Part shown: piece by piece, positions 51,597-61,946 of the stretch
Layout of the letters: every line of letters starts with the position of its first letter
Position numbering within the stretch: the first letter of the stretch is position 1
DNA from: Adiantum capillus-veneris
Lineage: Eukaryota; Streptophyta; Polypodiopsida; Polypodiales; Pteridaceae
NCBI GenBank assembly: GCA_014529385.2
Contig: CM043966.1
Location: 104,357,087-104,421,086 of the forward strand
Direction: 5' to 3'
DNA length: 64,000 nt
Notes under the pieces: model-generated
Told to the model about the DNA's origin: nothing
Database searches by the model: none
The model's input: the letters and a program-made list of their open reading frames with translations, nothing else
Made by a program: the position numbers and the translations under genes

Positions 51597-51609
51597 ATCT
51601 CCCACTTGG
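51597..51609 (-). other. Polypurine tract of the deleted copia element
   Basis: The minus strand reads CCAAGTGGGAGAT directly before the 3' LTR, the typical plant copia tract. Confidence 0.85.
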
Positions 51610-51656
51610 AGACTGATCTCCAAACCAAACCTGTGACTGCTTTCCATTCTAGCTTC

Positions 51657-53555
51657 TTATCCTTCAATGCCAATTGAAGATGAGCAAAAGCTCAACTTCT
51701 CCTTGTTGGCCACCTTTGTAAACATGTCTACAGGATTTTCACTTGTATGCACCTTTCCTAGCTTGAGTTGTCCCTCTTCCAAAAGAGTGCGTATGAAGTG
51801 ATATCTCACCTCAATGTGCTTTGTCCTTGAATGAAAAGCTAAGTTCTTCGCAAGATGGATAGCGCTTTGGCTATCACTGTACAAGACACAATTGTCTTGT
51901 TTGAATCCAAGCTCTTCTAAGAATCTGTGAAGCCACAGAATTTCTTTGCTTGCCTTCGTCATTGCTACATACTCTGCTTCCGTGGTAGAAAGTGAAACCA
52001 CTTTCTGCAGCTTTGAAGCCCAGCTTATTGTTGTGCCTCCAACCATGAACACACAGCCAGTAGTGCTCCTTCGAGTATCTTTGTCACCTGCCATATCTGC
52101 ATCAGCCTACCCTTCTAGAAAAATATCAGTTCCTCCAAAATACAAAGTATTTGTTGTTGTCCCTTTTAGATACCTAAGTATCCACTTCACAGCTTGCCAA
52201 TGCTCTTTACCTGGGTTTTCCATGAACCTACTCACAACTCCCACTGCATGTGCAATGTCTGGCCTTGTCCAGACCATAGCATACATTAGAGAACCTACCG
52301 CTGCAGCATATGGACATTTAGACATATAGGCTATCTCCTCTTGTGTCTTTGGACACATATCCTTCGTTAGTTTAAAATGACCAGCCAAAGGTGTAGAAAC
52401 TGGTTTTGCATTTTGCATTGCAAACCTTTCTAGTACCTTCTTGATGTAATCTTCTTGAGATAGCTTTATTGTCTTCTTCGTCCTGTCCCTTGATATTTTC
52501 ATACCAAGTATCCTCTTTGCAACACCTAAATCTTTCATTGAAAAAGATTTGGACAGCCCCTCTTTCAGGTCTTTGATGTCCTGCATGTTAGCACTTGCAA
52601 TCAACATGTCATCAACATACAACATTAGGATGATGAATTTCCCATCTCCCAAATTCTCTGTGTAGACGCAGTGATCCGAGTTGCATCTTGTGAATCCATG
52701 ATCCAACATCCATCGATCAAACTTCAAGTACCATTGTCTTGATGCTTGCTTTAAACCATACAAGCTCTTCTTTAATCTGCAAACCATTTTCTCCTTACCT
52801 TTTACTTCATACCCCTTTGGTTGAAGCATGTAGATTTCCTCCTCTAAGTCACCGTGAGGGAATGTCGTATTTACATCCATTTTCTCGAGATTTAGATCAT
52901 GAGCAGCCACAAGGCTTAAGACAAGCCTAATTGAGTTCATTTTTACAACAGGAGAAAATATTTCATTGAAGTCGATACCTTTCTTTTGAGAAAAACCTTT
53001 TACCACAAGCCTAGACTTGTACCTTTTCTTCCCACCTTCTTCTTCCTTTAGCTTGTACACCCATTTGTTTTGAAGTGCCCGGTTACCTTTAGGTAACTCA
53101 ACCAACTCCCATGTTTGGTTGCGATGTAGTGAGTCTATCTCCACTTGCATGCTCTTCGTCCATTCTTCTTTGGATTCATGTTGCATAGCTTCTTCATATG
53201 ATTCCGGCTCTCCAGAATCTGAGATCAAGAGCTGGTTGAAGGAAGGAACAAACCTTTCTGGAGGTCTACTTGCTCTTGTAGATCTTCCGAGAATAGGTTG
53301 AGGCTCCTCATTTGGTTGACGTTGTTGCACATTGTCACCGTTTGCAGTCCTTGAGTCTTCACCGTCCTCAAGCTCCATGTACTCATCACCTGTTTCTTTT
53401 GTTTGTTTTCTTTCCAAGTAATCTTTGTACATATTTTTTTCGTTAAAAATTACATCCCTACTCCTTAAGATTTTACCATCTTCACGATTCCATAGGCGAT
53501 ACCCAAAGTCTCCTTCTCCATAGCCAATGAAGAAACACTTTTTTGGACTTTGCAT
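51657..53555 (-). pseudogene. Ty1/copia reverse transcriptase and RNase H
   Basis: The minus frame is open for 482 codons (53555-52107), then one TAG at 52104-52106, then open again to 51657 in the same frame. In order: an integrase-tail LWNREDGKILRSRDVIFNE, WELVELPKGNRALQNKWVYK, RLVVKGFSQKKGIDFNEIF, MDVNTTFPHGDLEEEIYM, LKKSLYGLKQASRQWY, the catalytic LYVDDMLIA, PDIAHAVGVVSRFM, then RNase H with [20 protein letters not shown] and [10 protein letters not shown]. Apart from the stop it is well preserved; the usual copia block MDVKTAFLHG reads MDVNTTFPHG. Confidence 0.92.
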
Positions 53556-53933
53556 CTAACTTTGATCTTAAGCTTCTATCTATGTGCATGAAAGGCTCAC
53601 ACCCAAACACTTTGAGAAATGCATAATTCACCAGTTTACCTGTCCATGCCTCTTCTGGAACTCCCCCATCCAATGCCGTTGAGGGTGACCGATTGATAAG
53701 TACACAGACGTACTTACAGCTTCCGCCAAAGATCAAGTGGTAGGCCTGCATGTAGCCGCATGCTTCGTGCTCGTTCCATGACTGTCCTATTCATCCTTTC
53801 TGAAATCCCATTTTGTTGAGGTGTCCTTGGGGTTGTCCTTTTCCTCCGAATGCCATTGCTAGCACAAAAGCTTTCAAAAGCTTGGCTGCAATATTCGCCT
53901 CCATTGTCGGATCTGAGGCATTTAACCTCGGTA
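53536..53933 (-). pseudogene. Ty1/copia integrase C-terminal half, frame-broken
   Basis: Minus frames 53791-53933 and 53482-53751 hold the second half of a copia integrase: a decayed RSDNGGEYC-type and P.QNG-type region, then NRSPSTALDGGVPEEAWTG and VFGCEPFMHIDRSLRSKLD. A one-base change in a run of A near 53535 shifts the frame relative to the downstream reverse transcriptase. The integrase begins abruptly at the LTR junction, 53933/53934. Confidence 0.8.
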
Positions 53934-54090
53934 CCTCTAAAGTTACCCCTGATTCTTGTCCGTGAAAATTTTGGTTTCCGGTGAGTGATTTTCCTTCATG
54001 CACAATGGCTTCTCCTCATAATGGGGGTCTTACAAATGTGCGCTTTTACCACAGAAAATTACAAGGGTAAATCAGGCTCCATACTTAACA
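53934..54090 (-). repeat. Truncated 5' LTR piece
   Basis: Collinear with 51440-51596 at 151 of 157 positions. It ends CCATACTTAACA on the + strand like the 3' LTR. Confidence 0.9.

Positions 54091-54147
<57 letters not shown>
54091..54147. repeat. CT-rich run ending in (CT)n
   Basis: The first ten bases repeat the left flank of the copia element; then an almost pure CT run of about 50 bp follows. The element therefore inserted at or beside a CT microsatellite. Confidence 0.9.
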
Positions 54148-54152
<5 letters not shown>

Positions 54153-54744
54153 CGTCCAAGCTTTCCATAGCTGCAGTACATATGGAAGCTTTTCATACTT
54201 ATGCCACATGTCTCCCTCTTTCATCTACACCATTTGTGTGAACTAATTATTCTCCCCTTGCTCCCCATTGAACCGCTTCTCCCCCTCCTCCAAGATTTCC
54301 ATTGCTGCACCACTTGTCTCCCACTTTCATCCACACCATCCCTTGCTCCCCGTTCAAACACTTATCCTCCTCATTCATTGTTGAAGCAACATGCCTATCT
54401 CTCTAACACCTTAACTCTTCTTCTTTTGGTGCTACCATGTTAACCTTCTCCACTTCAAGGAAGCCAAAGGATGAGATAGAAGCGGCTTGCTTGCATAACA
54501 CTAGGGATTTTGATGGGGAATGCATGCCACGAGTGTTTTTTAAAGGATCAGATCTTCATGCAACCTACAACTATCAGGCCTCATTGAGTTCGAAATCATG
54601 GCAACCTAGACGAACATTGGAAGGGGAGACTTGTTGGTTTCAAGAACCATAAGGTCAATGGCACAATGGCCATTGTTCAACACATGTACTCTTGGCATTC
54701 CATGCGCTTGAGGAATGGAAGCTCAAGAGATTTCCCATTAAATC

Positions 54745-54826
54745 GTAAGTCGTAAAACATTGTTGGTCGCAGATTCTAAATGCTTGCTATTTGTCTTTGA
54801 CTTGATAGTTTTTGGTGTTGCTATAG
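54745..54826 (+). other. Probable spliceosomal intron
   Basis: 82 bp, donor GTAAGT, T-rich 3' part and acceptor TATAG. The reading phase is kept across it. Confidence 0.5.
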
Positions 54827-54926
54827 ATATATTCCCATCAGGCTTTGTTGAGGAACACCCAATCAAGAGTGTCACAGGAACCTTCAACGCTCTTCACATC
54901 GACATTGGTGATATGATGCTTCCCAA

Positions 54927-54931
54927 GTCCC
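54927..54931. other. Target-site duplication (left), GTCCC
   Basis: Five bases before the left LTR, identical to 60213-60217. Confidence 0.9.
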
Positions 54932-55252
54932 TGTAAAGAATGAGGATGCAAGAGAGCTACACAAGATAAGCACAAAGCACACAGAGATGGAAAGCTTCTT
55001 CTTCTTCTCACAGAAAAGAGAGTACAAAATGACTTAGTGCTAAAACTGAAAAGTAGCACATATGTACATGCGGTCACTAAGTGTGAACTCGCTAGAAGCG
55101 TACTAAGCTGGCACTATAAGTGTAGTCCAGCTGTAGAATCACTGACAGAGATCCTCCGTGTCGATCACCTAACGCGCCAGTGAGTAAATGTCATAAGCGG
55201 CCAAGACCCGTAGTGGATGCCAGTTCAAGATGTAGAGCTCGACATCTCAACA
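54932..55252 (-). repeat. 3' LTR of the full-length copia element
   Basis: 321 bp; + strand from TGTAAAGAATGAGG to GACATCTCAACA. Confidence 0.95.
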
Positions 55253-55264
55253 CTCCCCCTCGAG
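55253..55264 (-). other. Polypurine tract
   Basis: The minus strand reads CTCGAGGGGGAG next to the 3' LTR. Confidence 0.85.
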
Positions 55265-56330
55265 CTCTGCATGTCGCAGAGTCCAAGCATAGTCCGGAAA
55301 CGTCGAAGCTTCTCAGCTCCTAGGGCCTTGGTAAAGATATCCGCTATCTGCTCCTCTGTGCTGACATAGACCAAGTCGATGTCGCCCGCCAACACTCGCT
55401 CTCGAACGTAGTGGTAATGGACCTCTATGTGCTTGGTCCTGGTATGGAACACTGGGTTCCTAGCCAACTGCATGCTGCTGAGGTTGTCACAATGGATGAC
55501 AATCTGCTGGTCCACCTGCACTCCCAAGTCCTCAAGTAATGTGCGTAGCCAAGCTACCTCGCACGCCGCAACTGTTGCACCTCTATACTCGGCCTCTGTG
55601 TTCGATAAAGCAACCGTAGGCTGCTTTTTGCTGCTCCAAGTAACAACAGCACTCCCAAAAGAGAACATGAAGCCACTCGTAGATCTCCTATCAACAATGC
55701 TACCTGCCCAATCTGCATCTGTATACCCATACAATGCTAATGGCACATCTGCTGCATAGAACAATGCGTAGTCAAGAGTCCCTTGCACATACCGAAGTGT
55801 GCGTCGTACTCCATCCAAATGTGGCTTCCTCGGAAGCAGCATGAACTGACTCTCCAAGCCTACTGTGTAGCTCAAGTCTGGCCTCGTGATAGTCAAGTAG
55901 ATTAGACTACCCACAATCTTCCTGTACATCTTGACATCCTCAACAACATCATCCTTCTCTGCACTCAGCTTTGCATTCACATCCAAGGGAATAGAAATTG
56001 GCTTACAATCAGCCATACCATACTTTGACAACATGTCTAAAGCATACTGTCTCTGTGACAGCCATACACCCTCTGGAGTCCTGATCACCTCAATGCCAAG
56101 AAAGTAGTGCAACTCGTCCAAATCTTTCATTTCAAACTCCTGTTTGAGAAGACCCTTCACATGGTCAATCTCCATAGCATTGTCACCCACAATAATAAGG
56201 TCATCTACATGTATGGTAATGACCACAATCCCCACATCACTCTCACGTACATAGAGTGAATGATCAGCATGAGCTCTCCTAAAACCAATACTGACAAGAT
56301 AATTGGCAATCCTGTCATACCATGCATGCT

Positions 56331-56338
56331 CTAGAGCC
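56331..56338 (-). other. 4-bp tandem duplication breaking reverse transcriptase
   Basis: CATGCATG on the + strand. Removing one unit would join the two long pol frames (56315-57958 and 55225-56235). It lies just after the YGLKQ motif. Confidence 0.85.
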
Positions 56339-58609
56339 CTGCTTCAAACCATACAAAGCTTTGAGAAGTCTGCATACATAATCTGGGTAACCTGGATCGA
56401 CATAACTAGGTGGCTGATCCATATACACTTCCTCTTGCAACTCACCATTCAAGAAGGCATTCTTTACATCCATTTGATGCATAATCCATCCTCTAGATGC
56501 AACCACTGCTATGACAGCTCTCACAGTCGTCATCTTTGCCACTGGAGCAAAGGTCTCCTCATAGTCTATGCCATACGTCTGTGCATAACCCTTTGCGACC
56601 AGCCTTGCCTTGTGACGCTCAATGTTACCATCAGCCTTATGCTTAGTTTTATACACCCATTTACAGCCAATAGCTTTCTTGCCACTTGGCAATGGCACCA
56701 ACTCCCATGTGTCGTTTGCTTCCAATGCAGCCATCTCTTCATTCATTGCATCATCCCAATGCACATTTCCAACTGCATCCTCAAAACATGTGGGCTCCAC
56801 ATCCTGTATCACCTTAGCCATGTAGGCTTGGTGATGTGCTAGATACCCATCATAAGTCAATTTCGGAACTGGATTTCTGACTCTGTTAGATCTGCGCGGT
56901 CCTGGGTCACTCCTTTGCCCTCTAGCATCTTCTTGTACTTTCCTTACACCAGGTGTACTGACAACCAGAATTCCAAATTCCTCAACAAGACTTTGTTCAG
57001 AACCATCTGAATCCATGTCTACATGTGAAAACCCTGATGATGCATCAGCCATAAAGGGAGGTTCATCAACTTTTTCCTTTCCTTTTCGTGATACATTCCC
57101 TGTACCTGTTGGTGGAGTAACCTGCATACGTAGTCTACCATTCCATGGCTTCTCAATAGAGCCACGAGAAGACGACTCTTTTGGTCCACTCAAAACCTGT
57201 GACTGTGGCCTCACATTTTGTACAACCACATCATCTTTTACATCAGCCACAATAGTGCCATGTGCATTACTGCACCAGCTGCTCATCTCATCAAAGACTA
57301 CATCTCTACTCACTCGTAATTCTCGTGTAGTAGGATTGTAGCACCTGTACCCCTTTTGTTCAAGGAAATATCCCACAAGAATACATTTCTCTGCTTTAGG
57401 ATCCAATTTCCTACGCAACTCATCTGGTACATGCACGTAAGCTATGCAGCCAAACACTTTCAAGTGTGTCAAATCAGGCTTTGTACCTGTAAACTTTTCC
57501 TCAATTGTTACATCATGCACTGCAGCTGCAGGTGTCCTGTTCATAATGTACACAGCTATATTTACAGCTTCAGCCCAGAAATGATGAGGCATGTTCTTCT
57601 CATTCATCAATGCACGTGCAACCTCTGCAATGTGCCTGTTTTTCCTTTCTGCGACCCCATTCTGTTGTGGAGTATATATGTATGTAAACTGCCTACGTAT
57701 ACCATACATTCGTAGAAAATCTGAAAAATCATTGGAGAAGTACTCTCCCCCTCCATCTGACCTCAATGTCTTGATTTGCATATCTGTCTCCTTCTCAATC
57801 ATGACTTTGAAGTCCTGAAAGTGACCAAACACTTCACTTTTGTTACGCATGAAGTAGACCCATACTTTCCTTGTATGGTCATCAATAAAAGAGACATAAT
57901 ACCTGCAACCATGTATACTTGCAGTATCGGTTGGACCCCAAACATCTGTGTGCACCACCTCAAGTGGCTTTTTACATACATTGCGCTCATGTAAAAATGA
58001 GTCCTTTGACTATTTTCCAAACTGGCATGCTGCACACACTTTATGCATACCATCCACCTTGAATTTGGGCAAACCTTTTACAATCTGTTTTGATTGCATA
58101 CTGCGCAATCTCTGCTCATTGACATGGCCAATGCGTTTGTGCCAAATGTCAACATCAGCCACAACACCTGTGTCCTATGCAAATAATGCAGCTTTTACCT
58201 CAGGCATGTCTACATTCAACGTAAACATTCTACCCACACATTTGCCCTCTGTGATCAGCTTACAACCATTCTGGAAATCTTCTACATAACAGCCATTTGG
58301 ATTGAAGCGAACCTGCAAACCCTGCTCAACCATTTGTCCAATAGAAACAAGATTCTTTGTAATGTTTGGGACATGAAGAACATCTGCTAACTACTTTGAT
58401 TTCCCACTCTTCGTATTTAGAGGTATGTCCCCTACATGAGCAATGGGGTGAGCTGTGTCATATCCTGTCTGCACATAGCCTGACACATCTGGTTTGCGCA
58501 TATCTCTAAACCAATCTCCACGAGACGTCATGTGATTAGAGGCACCTGAATCCACATACCAAACATCATCTTGGGTGGAATTCTCTGCAGTCATTGTATT
58601 CATTACATG

Positions 58610-59577
58610 CTACATAACAAACATGCGCTCATTTTTGTTGTCATCTGCATCTCTGCTAGTAGATGCATAGTTGCCATGTTCTCTCTTTCCACTTGCTTTT
58701 CCCTTTGGACAGTCACGTGACATGTGACCTCTTTCACCACAAGTCCAACATTCTCTGCTATCTGCAGTATGTTGTTGCTTGCTTGATCCTGCACCACGAC
58801 CTCTTTGACTTCCCCTGCCTTGAGACTGGTTTCCCCTGCCACCTGTATTGTTTTGATTTGATTGACCTTCTTGAAATTGGCCCCTGCAACCCCTTGGGCC
58901 TCGACCATGACCTCTACCTCTACCTCTGTTGGAGTTAGAATAGAAGGCCTGTTCAGAATTATTTCTGTCATGAGAAGAAGATGTGTCAAGGTTCTTCTCC
59001 TCAAGAATAAGCATAGAAATCAAATCTTGAAACACGGGGATGTCGTCTCTTGTATTCATGGAAGACCTAAAATGTGCATACTCATCTCCTAGACCATCCA
59101 AGCATGCACGGACAATGTCATCGTCTTCCACTGAGACTTTAATAGATCCAAGAGCCTCAATGATACTCTTGATCTTCAAAGCATAATCATTGATGGAGAG
59201 GTTGTTCCTCTTAACCTGATTTAGCTCCGACTTTAGTTGAAGCTTCCTAGCCTTGGTGTTCACTTCGAACACTCTGCCTAAGTTTTTCCATGCAATGGCG
59301 GGGTTTCAACATCGTGTAGATAGCCCATCATACCATCTGTGATGCTCATAGAAAGCCAATACATCACTTTGCTCTGGCCTTGTTGCCAGTCCCTCAAAGC
59401 TTTCCTTTGTTCTGTTGTAGCATTTGCCTCGGGAATCTCTGGTTCCTTTTCATTGTCTCCTTCTACATAGTCCTAATAACCTTTTCCTTTTAGGAAATTT
59501 GTTATTCTGAACTTCTGTGCAGGGTAGTTATTTTTCTCAAGCTTCTCAGTAACAATCTGACTGAAATCGTCAGACAT
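58610..59577 (-). pseudogene. Ty1/copia gag
   Basis: The start is probably the ATG at 59575-59577 (MSDDFSQIVTEKLEKNNYP). A TAG at 59473-59475 falls after KGY, where relatives usually have Trp, and a one-base change near 59300 moves the frame. From 59272 the frame is open: LKSELNQVKRNNLSINDY, an Arg/Gly-rich segment (RGRGRGHGRGPRGCRGQ) and an intact CCHC knuckle CWTCGERGHMSRDC. A TAG at 58610-58612 separates it from the protease in the same frame. Gag coats element RNA. Confidence 0.92.
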
Positions 59578-59875
59578 CTTGAAGCACTAAGACGAAATAG
59601 CTGCAATCTGCAAAAACCTGCAAATCTGCTGAACCTGCTATCGTGGTACCTGCAACGCTTTCTACACTCAACGAGTGTCCACAATCAAGCATACATACAA
59701 CCACTGTACTTGTACAGTAAATCTCTGTGTACTGCACTTTGGAGACCTGTTCAGAAACTTGTACGAAAAACCCCTAAAATTTTTTCCCGCTGCGCGGGGC
59801 GCCATCGACATCTGGTCGTGGATTGCGAACAAAAGGATTGTGATGCTCTTGCTCTCTTAGCCTCTCTTGCCTGCA

Positions 59876-59891
59876 CCAAGCTCTGATATCA
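59876..59891 (-). other. Primer binding site (initiator tRNA-Met)
   Basis: The minus strand reads TGATATCAGAGCTTGG directly after the 5' LTR. One transition separates its start from the canonical TGGTATCAGAGC. Confidence 0.85.
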
Positions 59892-60212
59892 TGTAAAGAA
59901 TGAGGATACAAGAGAGCTACACAAGATAAGCACAAAGTACACAGAGATGGAAAGCTTCTTCTTCTTCTCACAGAAAAGAGAGTACAAAATGACTTAGTGC
60001 TAAAACTGAAAAGTAGCACATATGTACATGCGGTCACTAAGTGTGAACTCGTTAGAAGCGTACTAGGCTGGCACTATAAGTGTAGTCCAACTGTAGAATC
60101 ACTAGCAGAGATCCTCCGTGTTGATCACCTAACGCGCCAGTGAGTAAATGTCGTAAGCGACCAAGACCCGTAGTGGATGCCAGCTCAAGATGTAGAGCTC
60201 GACATTTCAACA
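59892..60212 (-). repeat. 5' LTR of the full-length copia element
   Basis: 321 bp, the same length as 54932-55252, no indels, 12 transitions. Confidence 0.95.
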
Positions 60213-60217
60213 GTCCC
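60213..60217. other. Target-site duplication (right), GTCCC
   Basis: Directly follows the right LTR and equals 54927-54931. Confidence 0.9.
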
Positions 60218-60690
60218 CACCTTCGATGTTGCTGCTGCAATGCAAAATCTTCTTCTACTCACACACGTATGTAGTGTCAGTCTCAGAGGATTGATATGTT
60301 AAGATGATTGCTATTAACAAACCTTCAATATTACTGAGCATGGAGTGGACATAACCCGATGTTTGGTCACTCTTCTCTGTGAAGAGGAAGATGCTTTTCT
60401 ATATTTGCTCTGCATTAAAATTTGGGAAGGCTTCCCGATCAGCAAAGCTCAATTGGTGTTGCCTCATGCATATTTTTGTACACTTGTTCAAAACATTGCC
60501 ATTCAATGTCACACCTACTATGTTTTGTATCAAGAATGTTATGTATGAAGCACTAACTTTTGTATTTGGAGATAATTAGGAAAATGGTGAAGGAAGTGCA
60601 TCAAGGAGATAAATACAAGTGTAAGATGGAGGCTTCAGGTATCAGGGTACGATATCTTAAAGTGCACATTACTTTGTATCTACACTTTCA

Positions 60691-61149
60691 CTATTTACGT
60701 TCCCTCGTACCTAAGGGCGTCTTTTTAAGATGCAAGATCTTATCTTCAAACTTCGCAATCTTAGCGTTCTTCTCTTCCATTGGTAGCTTAAGAGTTTCCA
60801 CTTCCTCCTCTGCATGAACGCTCCTTTCGGGCAATCCACTAGTGGTATGGGAAAGAAGTTTGCATTGATGCAAAGAACATGGTGCGCTATCGGCTCTAAT
60901 AGTTGACAATCGCTTGCAGTATCCAAGAAGACCTTGCTCCCCTCTACCTACATATTGTAAGAATGAAGCAAGCTTATTGAATAATGGATACACATTGATG
61001 GATGTATCATTAGGGTAGAGGCAACCATGCACCCAAAGGTCAACATTGACGTGACTTGTACCACGACATTGTTGTGCAGTTTGCAAGTAATGACGCCTTA
61101 GAGATACAAAGTCTTTTGGCAACCACACATGTAAAGACATTGTTTTCAA
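60691..61149 (-). CDS. Hypothetical 152-residue frame with C-terminal coiled coil
   Basis: An open minus frame starting MKTMSLHVWLPKDFVSLRRH. The middle contains CLYPNDTSINVYPLFNKLA, and the end is helical and charged (EEEVETLKLPMEEKNAKIAK). No known domain recognised. It overlaps the region just after the last exon-like piece of the split gene, on the opposite strand. It could be a remnant or a chance frame. Confidence 0.3.
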   Translation of the reverse strand: MKTMSLHVWLPKDFVSLRRHYLQTAQQCRGTSHVNVDLWVHGCLYPNDTSINVYPLFNKLASFLQYVGRGEQGLLGYCKRLSTIRADSAPCSLHQCKLLSHTTSGLPERSVHAEEEVETLKLPMEEKNAKIAKFEDKILHLKKTPLGTRERK

Positions 61150-61945
61150 ATTAGCGATCTTGTTGTGGATGAGAGGTTTGTAATGTCATTTAGCTCCATG
61201 GCAAAGAGAATAAAGATGGCCTCAAGCAAGAGAGCTATGGGATGGATAGTTCCAGTAGAGCTACACAGTGGAGAGGTGAGCTATGGAGTGGAGAGGAGAG
61301 CTATAGGATAGAGAGCTGCAACATAAGTGGAGAAGAGAGAAATAAAGTGGAGAGCTGCAACAAAGCTATGGAATGGACATGCAACAAGGAGAAGAAAGGA
61401 TGAAGAGTGTTAAAAAGTAGGAGAGAGAAGAGAGGGAAGGAGTGAGAGGAAAGTGATTTTGTAGGAAAATAAAATAAGGTGAAAAATTTGACATTTTACA
61501 AGTCTAATAGTGAGATTTTGAAAGGAAAATTTGATTTTCAGATATACATATGGATTGGAAATACGTTTTGAGTAAAAATGAGATCTATTTGATATTGTTT
61601 TTTGAAAAAATGCTTTTTAGGACTGGCACCCTTAATGATGTGCCAAAAGAAAGGTAGTTATTGTCAAGCCACCACTCTTTTGAGTAGAGAGAGAATATAC
61701 CTATCCTCCTTCCCTAACCTCTATTTCAACCTACAAGAAAGCCTATGATAGCTTTTAAAAAATCTTATGAGATTACCTTCATTCAATGGCCTTATCTCTT
61801 AAATCACACACATTTTTAGCTTTAATCTCTTAAAATTAAACATCCTTACAAAACCCTTTTGGGGTTCATACTTTTCCTAATGAACCATAATCATAAGACC
61901 ATACGCATCAACACCAACAACACCAACCAACATAACAAAGACCCC
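61150..61945. other. No recognisable feature
   Basis: A GA-rich stretch with repeated GGAGAGCTA words at 61255-61380, then AT-rich sequence. No gene supported. Confidence 0.4.
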
Positions 61946-61946
61946 C

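Larger units (their letters stand above)
50819..54090 (-). mobile_element. Ty1/copia element deleted from LTR into integrase
   Basis: A copia element of 3272 bp transcribed leftwards. The 3' LTR (50819-51596) and polypurine tract are intact. The 5' LTR is only the 157-bp piece 53934-54090. From 53933 leftwards the sequence is already in the middle of integrase, so the rest of the 5' LTR, the primer site, gag, protease and the N-terminal integrase are gone. Integrase tail, reverse transcriptase and RNase H remain. The shared 157 bp of the LTRs differ at six positions, all transitions. The element could not replicate alone. Confidence 0.9.
55225..58603 (-). pseudogene. Ty1/copia pol: protease, integrase, reverse transcriptase, RNase H
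   Basis: Minus strand. Protease has VWYVDSGASNHMTS (58500-58560). Integrase has a CAACQFGK-type zinc-finger tail, [37 protein letters not shown] and [15 protein letters not shown], so its catalytic Asp, Asp and Glu surroundings are visible. Reverse transcriptase has [38 protein letters not shown] and IHVDDLIIVGD; RNase H has TDADWAGS and HIEVHYHYVRE. Three TAG stops (58391-58393, 58175-58177, 58010-58012) interrupt protease-integrase. A duplicated CATG (56331-56338) shifts the frame inside reverse transcriptase. Otherwise the family length is normal. The products would copy and insert the element. Confidence 0.95.
54932..60212 (-). mobile_element. Full-length Ty1/copia LTR retrotransposon
   Basis: 5281 bp transcribed leftwards, with two 321-bp LTRs, GTCCC target duplications, an initiator-Met-like primer site and a polypurine tract. 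Gag, protease, integrase, reverse transcriptase and RNase H follow in copia order. The LTRs differ at 12 of 321 positions, all transitions. The coding region is broken by five in-frame TAG codons, a one-base frameshift in gag and a 4-bp duplication in reverse transcriptase, so it is no longer autonomous. It lies inside an exon of an unidentified gene. Confidence 0.97.
54560..60638 (+). pseudogene. Unidentified intron-containing gene split by a copia element
   Basis: Plus-strand coding-like exons: exon 1 ends at 54744 (reading RLVGFKNHKVNGTMAIVQHM and MRLRNGSSRDFPLN), followed by an 82-bp GT-AG intron (54745-54826, GTAAGT donor). Exon 2 starts at 54827 (IFPSGFVEEHPIKSVTGTF, LHIDIGDMMLPKS), is interrupted at 54931 by the copia element, resumes at 60218 and ends at 60266 before a GTATGT donor. 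An exon at 60580-60638 (KMVKEVHQGDKYKCKMEAS) ends before GTATCA. The frame stays open across both junctions once one GTCCC copy is discounted. Exon 1 seems to need a frame change near 54590, so the copy may have been decaying already. I do not recognise the protein. Confidence 0.5.

Noticed and set aside
56303-57994. Plus-strand frames of up to 179 residues
   Set aside because: They are antisense shadows of the copia pol gene on the minus strand.
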